Shown piece after piece: positions 1-5,590 of a stretch of DNA of 7,022 nt. The number at the start of each line of letters is the position of its first letter. The first letter of the stretch is position 1. This DNA comes from Flavobacteriales bacterium UBA6969 (GTDB lineage: Bacteria; Bacteroidota; Bacteroidia; Flavobacteriales_D; Sanyastnellaceae): assembly GCA_002448555.1 (NCBI GenBank), contig DJYV01000030.1, positions 1 to 7,022 on the forward strand, given 5' to 3'. The notes under the pieces are model-generated. The model saw only the letters and a list, made by a program, of their open reading frames with translations. It had not been told where the DNA came from and did not search any database. A program made the position numbers and the translations under genes.

Positions 1-1211
1 GCGCACAAATCGGTGTACTCGCTCGTGGTCGACAGCACCAACTCTGGCCATGGACGGGGATGCTCAGCGGCCACAGAATCAATTACCGCCCGGGCGCGTT
101 CGACATCGCACACGGAAGGTCTGGGGGCAGAACGCCCCACAAGGGCCGGTGGCACAAAATCCCGGGTCGGCACCACGGTCCCCCGTCGCAGCGACCGAGC
201 GATGCCCTCCCGGTCAATGGCCAATGACAGCGCGTTGCGCACGGCTTCGTCCTGCCAGGGCAACCAACCGTCCTCGCCCGGCTCCACAAAAAACCCGATG
301 TAATCCGTTTTCAAAAACGGGGTGGTTTCCATGCGCACTGTTGGGGTGTGTTCCTCACGCAATGTTCCATCAACCTCGAGCAATTCTTCCATGTACGCCG
401 GGTGCAAGCCGCTCATGAAGTCAAATTTTCCCTGAAGCAGCCCCTGGTATTCAGCTCCCATGTCCGAGGCAAACGAGATATGAACCGCATCCATGTACGG
501 CAATTGCTCGCCAGCATCATCACGCTCCCAGTAGCCCTCGTTCCGGTGCAGTACGCAGGCCACGTCTTCCAACCACCACGCCAATTTAAACGGCCCCGAG
601 CCCACCGGATTCCGGCGGAAATCTGCGCCAAAGTGTTCGACCACCTCGGGGGCAACCACGTTGGCGTACGCTGTGGCAAGCAGACCCAAAAACGGCGGAA
701 ACGGCTGCTTCAGTCTGAACTCGACGGTATCAACGCCGCGTGCGACCAAGCCCTCCCCTTCGCTTGAAGAGTCGAGGGCATCCAAGATCCAACGACCGCT
801 CGAAGCGACCTGCGGATCGCGGAGTCGGTTCAGACTGAATACGACGTCCTGAGCGGTGAGTCGCCGCCCCGTGGCCAACCCAGGAACATCGGGATGGGCC
901 GCAAAGCGCACATCATCGCGCAGCACAAACACCCACCTGGTACCTTCTTCTTCAGCGTAATAGGATTCAGCAATGAGCGGCTGCACGTTCAAGTTGGCAT
1001 CCAATTCCACCAAACCATCGTACAGTTGATCCACTACCCACATCGGTTCGAGGGTGCGTGCAAACGCGGGGTCAAGCGATGTGAGGTTGGCGCTTTCGTT
1101 GTAGCGGAACACACGGGACGCATCATAATCGGTCGAATTGCATCCGCCAAGGGCAGCCAATAAGGCGCACCACAGCACCGGCTGAATCATGGATGGTCGT
1201 CGCGCTTTCAT
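1..1211 (-). CDS. Family 5 ABC solute-binding lipoprotein (peptide type), C-terminus cut by window edge
   Basis: Reading the minus strand from the ATG at 1211-1209 gives 403 codons without a stop, continuing past the left edge. The product resembles the SBP_bac_5 family (DppA/OppA/NikA type), lipid-anchored proteins that bind peptides or other small solutes for an ABC importer. Residues 1-24 form a lipoprotein signal: basic MKARR, a hydrophobic stretch, then LGGC with C24 as the lipidated cysteine. Family-like segments are the LTAQDVVFSLNRL stretch (119-131), NPVGSGPFKL (201-210) followed by a W-rich stretch and an N-x-x-YW motif (224-228), and VRNALSLAIDREGI (324-337). Family members usually have about 500-560 residues, so roughly the last quarter is missing. 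The start at 1211 is preferred over the in-frame ATG at 1190 because it supplies the basic n-region. No DppBCDF-type importer genes are visible. Ligand unknown; nickel, haem or glutathione binders share this fold. Confidence 0.9.
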   Translation of the reverse strand, partial: MKARRPSMIQPVLWCALLAALGGCNSTDYDASRVFRYNESANLTSLDPAFARTLEPMWVVDQLYDGLVELDANLNVQPLIAESYYAEEEGTRWVFVLRDDVRFAAHPDVPGLATGRRLTAQDVVFSLNRLRDPQVASSGRWILDALDSSSEGEGLVARGVDTVEFRLKQPFPPFLGLLATAYANVVAPEVVEHFGADFRRNPVGSGPFKLAWWLEDVACVLHRNEGYWERDDAGEQLPYMDAVHISFASDMGAEYQGLLQGKFDFMSGLHPAYMEELLEVDGTLREEHTPTVRMETTPFLKTDYIGFFVEPGEDGWLPWQDEAVRNALSLAIDREGIARSLRRGTVVPTRDFVPPALVGRSAPRPSVCDVERARAVIDSVAAEHPRPWPELVLSTTSEYTDLC

Positions 1212-1218
1212 TCCCCGC

Positions 1219-1226
1219 ACAAGGTA
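1219..1226 (-). promoter_or_regulatory. Possible Bacteroidota -7 promoter element for the solute-binding protein gene
   Basis: On the minus strand this reads TACCTTGT, a partial match (two mismatches at the 3' end) to the Bacteroidota -7 consensus TAnnTTTG. It ends seven bases before the ATG at 1211, the same spacing as the better box on the other strand. I see no convincing TTTG-like -33 element at the usual 19-21 base distance, so this is a weak call. Confidence 0.25.
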
Positions 1227-1283
1227 GTGTCCAACAAATGCTAAAACCAGTTGTTATCTCGGCAAGGGCCTGACAGAGCCCAA

Positions 1284-1291
1284 TACTTTTG
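1284..1291 (+). promoter_or_regulatory. Candidate Bacteroidota -7 promoter element for the TonB receptor operon
   Basis: TACTTTTG matches the Bacteroidota housekeeping sigma -7 consensus TAnnTTTG exactly. Seven bases separate it from the ATG at 1299, so a transcript starting there would have almost no leader. No good -33 TTTG is seen at the expected distance; the nearest TTG, at 1251, is about 30 bases upstream. The position also argues that translation starts at 1299 and not at the in-frame TTG at 1251, because the box would otherwise lie inside the gene. Confidence 0.45.
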
Positions 1292-1298
1292 CACCATC

Positions 1299-3671
1299 AT
1301 GAACCGCTCATTTCGAACCGTTGTCTTGCTCGTCTCAGGCATCCTTCTTGCCTCTTACGTGGCACACGCACAACGTACCATCAGCGGCACGGTGACGGAT
1401 GCGTCGAGCGGAGAACAGATCCTCGGTGCCAGTGTCGTCCCGGTCAACAGCGGCCGAGGCACTTCCACCAACCTCTACGGTTTTTACAGCCTGACCCTCT
1501 CCGATGATGCCAACGCCGTTGCTGTGAGCTTCATCGGCTTCCAAACCAAAGAGATTCAAATCACACCCGGGCAGTCCGTGTACAACGTCGGGCTGGAACC
1601 GGCTGTTATCGCTTTTGAAGAGGCCACGGTGGTCGGCGAACGGACTAACCACACCGCCAGCACAGACGTAGGGCGGGCATCCGTTGAGGTGGAGCAAATT
1701 AAAGCCCTGCCTGCGCTGCTGGGTGAAGTGGACGTATTGAAAGTGCTGCAATTCTTGCCTGGCGTCTCCAGCGCCGGTGAGGGCAACAGCGGATTTTACG
1801 TCCGTGGCGGTGGTCCGGACCAGAACCTCATTCTCCTCGATGACGCGACGGTGTACAACGCCTCGCATTTGTTTGGATTCTTCAGCGTCTTCAACGCCGA
1901 CGCCATCAAAAACATCGACCTCATCAAAGGGTCCATGCCCGCGGAATACGGAGGTCGTGTGAGTTCCGTGCTCAACATCGGGCTGAAAGAAGGCAACGCC
2001 AAAAAGTGGAATACCACGGGCGGTTTGGGGTTAATCAGCTCTCGGCTGACCGTGGAGGGGCCGATCATCAAGGACACGTGCAGCTTGATTTTGTCCGGGC
2101 GCAGAACCTACCTCGACATCTTGACGCGGCCGTTCACCAAGGGCTCGGCGTTTGAAGGGACGGGGTATTTCTTCTATGATTTAAACGCCAAAATCAACTA
2201 CCGCTTGAGTGACCGGGATCAGCTGTTCTTATCGGGATACTTTGGCAAAGACGTGTTCAGCTTTAACAGCGCGGAGGCCGGTTTCAACACCTCCATCCCC
2301 TGGGGCAACTCCATGGGTTCCTTGCGTTGGAACCGCATCCTGAACGACCGCATGTTCCTCAACGTGGGCGCAACGTATTCCGAATACACCTTCTCCTTCC
2401 TTGCCGGACAGGAGGAGTTTGAATTCGGGTTTGAAAGCGGTATCAAGGACCTCGCCGGACGCACCGAATGGAGCTTCTACCCCAACCCGCGCCACATCAT
2501 CAAAGGCGGCATCGACTACGTGCACCACGACTTCATCCCCTCGGATTTCACAGCACGAAGCGGGGACACCGAGTTCGATACGGGAACGTCTGAGCAGACG
2601 TTCAGCCACGAAGGAGGCATATACCTACAAGATGACTTCGACATCACCGAAGCAGTCCGCTTGCACGCCGGCCTGCGGTGGAGTGGATTCTGGCACGTCG
2701 GACCGTTCACGCGGTACCCGATTCTGGACAACCAGGACACCACACAGTTCGCCCCGGGTGAACTGGTGCAATTCTACGGCGGCTGGGAGCCGCGCTTGGC
2801 GCTGAGGGTGAACACTGGCCCTCAATCCAGCATCAAAGCCGGCTACAGCGAAAACTACCAGTACGTCCACCTTACCTCCTTGGGTACCACTTCACTGCCC
2901 GGCGACATCTGGATCCCCAGTTCCGATCGCGTCAAGCCGCAATGGGGCCGCCAAGTGAGCCTGGGTTTCTTCAAGACCTTGGGCAAAGAAGAGAACTGGG
3001 AAGCCTCCATTGAGGGGTACTGGAAGGAATTGGAAAACCTCGTGGCCTACGCCGAAAACACCAGCCCAGAAGACAACATCGGTGATAACGTGGACAACAA
3101 CATCGTTTTTGGGGACGGCTGGTCGTACGGGATAGAGACCTTCCTCAAAAAGCGCCAGGGCAAGTTTACCGGATGGATTGGGTACACGTGGAGCAAGACC
3201 GAGCGTCAATTTGACGACCTGAACTTGGGGTTGATTTTTCCCGCCAAATACGACCGCAGGCACGACTTAAGCGTGGTGTTGGACTACACCCTGTCGAAGA
3301 AATGGCGCTTTGGCGGGGCCTTTGTTTACGCGACCGGAAACTCCCTCACCCTTCCCGTGCAGCGCTACATTTTCGAAGGCCGAATTACCGACGTCTACGG
3401 TTCACGCAACGGCTACCGCATGGCGCCTTATCACCGGGCCGACATCAGCGCGACCTACACCCGGGACCCCGCCAAATCCAAGAAAAAACGCGACCTTCGT
3501 GTTGAATCCAGCTGGACATTTGGCGTGTACAACCTCTACAACCGTTTGAACCCCTACTTCATCTACTTCAGCAATGAGGGGGACTTGACTTCAGGCACAT
3601 TGGATTTGCAGGCAAACCAAGTGAGTTTGTTCACCATCATTCCATCGGTTACCTGGAATTTCAAGTTTTGA
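1299..3671 (+). CDS. TonB-dependent outer-membrane receptor with carboxypeptidase-regulatory-like N-terminal domain
   Basis: A complete 790-residue protein. Receptors of this kind are outer-membrane beta-barrels that import scarce ligands using energy passed on by TonB/ExbB/ExbD. Residues 1-24 are a signal peptide ending AHA before Q25. Residues 26-112 form a CarboxypepD_reg-like domain (TISGTVTDASSGEQILGASV and SFIGFQTKEI), an extension common in Bacteroidota receptors. EEATVVGER (107-115) is the likely TonB-box region. The plug spans about 128-232 with LQFLPGVSS, the YVRGGGPDQNLILLDDATVY stretch and PAEYGGRVSSVLNI. The barrel runs from about 250 to the end and finishes with VTWNFKF, an aromatic C-terminus typical of barrels recognised by BAM. 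It is shorter than SusC-type receptors (about 1000 residues) and has no SusD-like partner, so a glycan system is not indicated. The frame stays open upstream to a TTG at 1251, but the signal peptide starts cleanly at the ATG at 1299. Six bases separate it from the ABC gene. Ligand unknown. Confidence 0.95.
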   Translation: MNRSFRTVVLLVSGILLASYVAHAQRTISGTVTDASSGEQILGASVVPVNSGRGTSTNLYGFYSLTLSDDANAVAVSFIGFQTKEIQITPGQSVYNVGLEPAVIAFEEATVVGERTNHTASTDVGRASVEVEQIKALPALLGEVDVLKVLQFLPGVSSAGEGNSGFYVRGGGPDQNLILLDDATVYNASHLFGFFSVFNADAIKNIDLIKGSMPAEYGGRVSSVLNIGLKEGNAKKWNTTGGLGLISSRLTVEGPIIKDTCSLILSGRRTYLDILTRPFTKGSAFEGTGYFFYDLNAKINYRLSDRDQLFLSGYFGKDVFSFNSAEAGFNTSIPWGNSMGSLRWNRILNDRMFLNVGATYSEYTFSFLAGQEEFEFGFESGIKDLAGRTEWSFYPNPRHIIKGGIDYVHHDFIPSDFTARSGDTEFDTGTSEQTFSHEGGIYLQDDFDITEAVRLHAGLRWSGFWHVGPFTRYPILDNQDTTQFAPGELVQFYGGWEPRLALRVNTGPQSSIKAGYSENYQYVHLTSLGTTSLPGDIWIPSSDRVKPQWGRQVSLGFFKTLGKEENWEASIEGYWKELENLVAYAENTSPEDNIGDNVDNNIVFGDGWSYGIETFLKKRQGKFTGWIGYTWSKTERQFDDLNLGLIFPAKYDRRHDLSVVLDYTLSKKWRFGGAFVYATGNSLTLPVQRYIFEGRITDVYGSRNGYRMAPYHRADISATYTRDPAKSKKKRDLRVESSWTFGVYNLYNRLNPYFIYFSNEGDLTSGTLDLQANQVSLFTIIPSVTWNFKF

Positions 3672-3677
3672 TGCGGC

Positions 3678-5582
3678 ATGCGTGAGCTCTGGAAACTGAA
3701 TCCCTACATCGCCAGATACCCGCACCTGCTGTTAGGCGGCATCGTCTTCATTTTTTTCACCAACGTCTTTGCGGTTTACGCGCCGAGCCTCATCGGAGAG
3801 GGCGTCAACGCCATGAAAGCCGTGGACGAGGCATTCCTCGCTCCCTTGCGCGAAGGGCAATCCGAGGCCGAAGTGTTTGCACAGGCCGCTGCCCCTGAAT
3901 TCCCGAGCACGCTGGAATGGATCCGCACGCGGTTCGAAGGAGGCTTAGCGGAATGGGCCCCGGTGCTGAATGGCAAACAAGACGCACTGGCGTGGATGAA
4001 GCGCCTCGCATTTTGGCAGGCTGGGTTGTTCCTGCTGGCCTACTTACTCAAAGGCATTTTTCTCTTCTTCACCCGGCAGACCATCATCGTCATGTCCCGG
4101 CGGATCGAGTACGACCTCAAAGGCACCATCTTCGACCAATACCAACGCCTCGACACAACGTTTTACAAGGCGCAAGACACGGGCGATTTGATGAACCGAA
4201 TCAGTGAGGACGTCAGCAAGGTTCGGATGTACCTCGGTCCGGCCATCATGTACACCCTGAACCTAACCATGCTCATCCTTTTGGTGGTGAGTGTGATGGT
4301 GTATATCGATTGGAAACTGACGCTTTACGCCCTGCTGCCGCTGCCGCTCATGTCCGTGGGCATCTACTTTGTCAGCTCGCGGATCAACCGGCAAAGCGAG
4401 GCAGTTCAGCGGCAACAAAGCGGCTTGAGCACGTTCGTTCAACAGCACATCGCCGGCATCCGTGTGTTGAAGTCCTTCCAGCGGGAAAACGATGCAGCAA
4501 CGCGTTTTTCCAAGGAAGGCGATCGCTACAAGGCGAGTGCACTGGACCTCGTGAAGACGGAGGCGCTGTTCATGCCAATCATTGTTCTGCTCGTCGGCCT
4601 GAGCACCATTTTGACCATCTACATCGGTGGTCAACGTGTCATCGCCGGCGAGTTGGAAGTGGGGCACATCTTCCAATTCGTCTTTTACGTCAACCTGTTG
4701 ACGTGGCCCTTTGCGTCGGTCGGTTGGGTCACCTCCCTGGTGCAAAAAGCGGAAGCCTCCATGAAACGCATCAACGACTTCATGGAAGCCGAACCCCTCA
4801 TACAATCGCCAGCGGCCTCCAAGTCAGCCCCCTCGACCGCGTTGAATTCACTGGTGTTCGACAACGTGAGCTACCGGTATCCCGAGACTGGAGTCGAGGC
4901 ACTGCAAGGGATTAGCTTCTCAGTGCAGGCTGGTCAGGTTGTGGCCATCACCGGACGTACCGGCAGCGGCAAGTCCACCATCGCTCAACTGGCCATGCGC
5001 ATCGTGGACCCTTCTTCGGGACAGGTGAAACTCAATGGGCGGTCCTTGAGCGAATGGAACCTGGACGCCTTTCGCCGCTTGACGGGCTACGTCCCGCAGG
5101 ACGTGTTCTTGTTCTCTGATTCCATCGCGGGCAACATTGCCTTTGGATTGGCGGACGAGAAGGCGGACTTGGCATCCGTCAAAGGCGCAGCAGTCGAGGC
5201 GCACGTTGCGCACAACATCGAAGGGTTCGAAAACGGCTACGAAACCGTACTGGGTGAACGCGGGGTCAATCTCAGCGGCGGGCAGAAGCAGCGCATCTCC
5301 ATTGCCCGGGCATTTTTGAGGAAGCCGCCATTGCTCATCTTAGACGACTGCCTTTCTGCGGTGGATACAGAAACCGAAGAGGTCATCCTCAAGTCCATCC
5401 GCGAGCGCGGAAACGAAGCGGCCGTCTTGCTCATCTCGCACCGCATCAGCAGCATCCGCGGTGCCGATTGGGTGGTGGTGCTCGATGCGGGACGGGTCGT
5501 GGAATCCGGTGCGCCAAGCGACTTAGCCAAGGCCGGTGGACTCTACGCCCGCATGGTAGAACAACAGACCGAGCCGGTCTGA
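3678..5582 (+). CDS. Exporter-fold ABC half-transporter, fused membrane and ATPase domains (MdlA/MsbA-like)
   Basis: A complete 634-residue inner-membrane protein with an ABC transmembrane domain followed by an ATPase domain; two such halves make one transporter. Membrane segments lie near 17-38, 110-132, 186-207, 209-232, 294-316 and 328-352. ATPase motifs: A-loop Y401, Walker A GRTGSGKST (426-434), Q-loop Q474, signature LSGGQ (532-536), Walker B LLILD (552-556), D-loop SAVD (560-563), H-loop H588. The residue after Walker B is D557 where active sites carry glutamate, as in the degenerate half of heterodimers such as TM287 or MdlA. No partner half-transporter is adjacent. The loop between the first two membrane segments is long, about 70 residues. 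The start follows the receptor stop by six bases without a clear ribosome-binding site, suggesting translational coupling. Export of lipid, drug or peptide is the family default; import, as for YbtPQ, is possible given the receptor neighbour. Confidence 0.95.
   Translation: MRELWKLNPYIARYPHLLLGGIVFIFFTNVFAVYAPSLIGEGVNAMKAVDEAFLAPLREGQSEAEVFAQAAAPEFPSTLEWIRTRFEGGLAEWAPVLNGKQDALAWMKRLAFWQAGLFLLAYLLKGIFLFFTRQTIIVMSRRIEYDLKGTIFDQYQRLDTTFYKAQDTGDLMNRISEDVSKVRMYLGPAIMYTLNLTMLILLVVSVMVYIDWKLTLYALLPLPLMSVGIYFVSSRINRQSEAVQRQQSGLSTFVQQHIAGIRVLKSFQRENDAATRFSKEGDRYKASALDLVKTEALFMPIIVLLVGLSTILTIYIGGQRVIAGELEVGHIFQFVFYVNLLTWPFASVGWVTSLVQKAEASMKRINDFMEAEPLIQSPAASKSAPSTALNSLVFDNVSYRYPETGVEALQGISFSVQAGQVVAITGRTGSGKSTIAQLAMRIVDPSSGQVKLNGRSLSEWNLDAFRRLTGYVPQDVFLFSDSIAGNIAFGLADEKADLASVKGAAVEAHVAHNIEGFENGYETVLGERGVNLSGGQKQRISIARAFLRKPPLLILDDCLSAVDTETEEVILKSIRERGNEAAVLLISHRISSIRGADWVVVLDAGRVVESGAPSDLAKAGGLYARMVEQQTEPV
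5565..5581 (-). terminator. Candidate intrinsic terminator for the convergent minus-strand gene
   Basis: A perfect seven-base stem (CAGACCG paired with CGGTCTG) with a three-base loop sits over the last codons and stop of the ABC gene. Read on the minus strand, it begins nine bases after the stop codon at 5591-5593 and is followed by TTGTTCT, a modest T-rich run. On the plus strand the bases after it (ACGCTCCATT) are not T-rich, so it would work mainly for the minus-strand gene. The short stem and weak T-run keep confidence moderate. Confidence 0.4.
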
Positions 5583-5590
5583 CGCTCCAT

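Noticed and set aside
13..852. Plus-strand open frames over the left part of the window.
   Set aside because: They lie antisense to the solute-binding protein gene, have low-complexity R/P/S-rich products and resemble no family.
1233..1255. Inverted repeat AACAA-N13-TTGTT in the divergent region as an operator.
   Set aside because: Five-base half-sites at this spacing arise easily by chance in A/T-rich intergenic DNA; there is no second copy to support a regulator site.
1267..1280. GGGC/GCCC hairpin just upstream of the receptor -7 box.
   Set aside because: Four-base stem with a mismatched loop; too weak to call an attenuator or operator.
1251..1298. In-frame extension of the TonB receptor to a TTG at 1251.
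   Set aside because: The extra 16 residues are not signal-like, a good signal peptide begins at the ATG at 1299, and the best promoter box (1284-1291) would fall inside the gene.
1335..1868. A 177-residue minus-strand frame within the receptor gene.
   Set aside because: Antisense to the conserved receptor N-terminus and plug; no domain, no signal sequence, no plausible start context.
4263..4915. Open frames of 180 residues (minus) and 201 residues (plus, other frame) inside the ABC gene.
   Set aside because: The ABC frame carries all the family motifs; these products have no recognisable domains and are typical shadow frames in GC-rich DNA.
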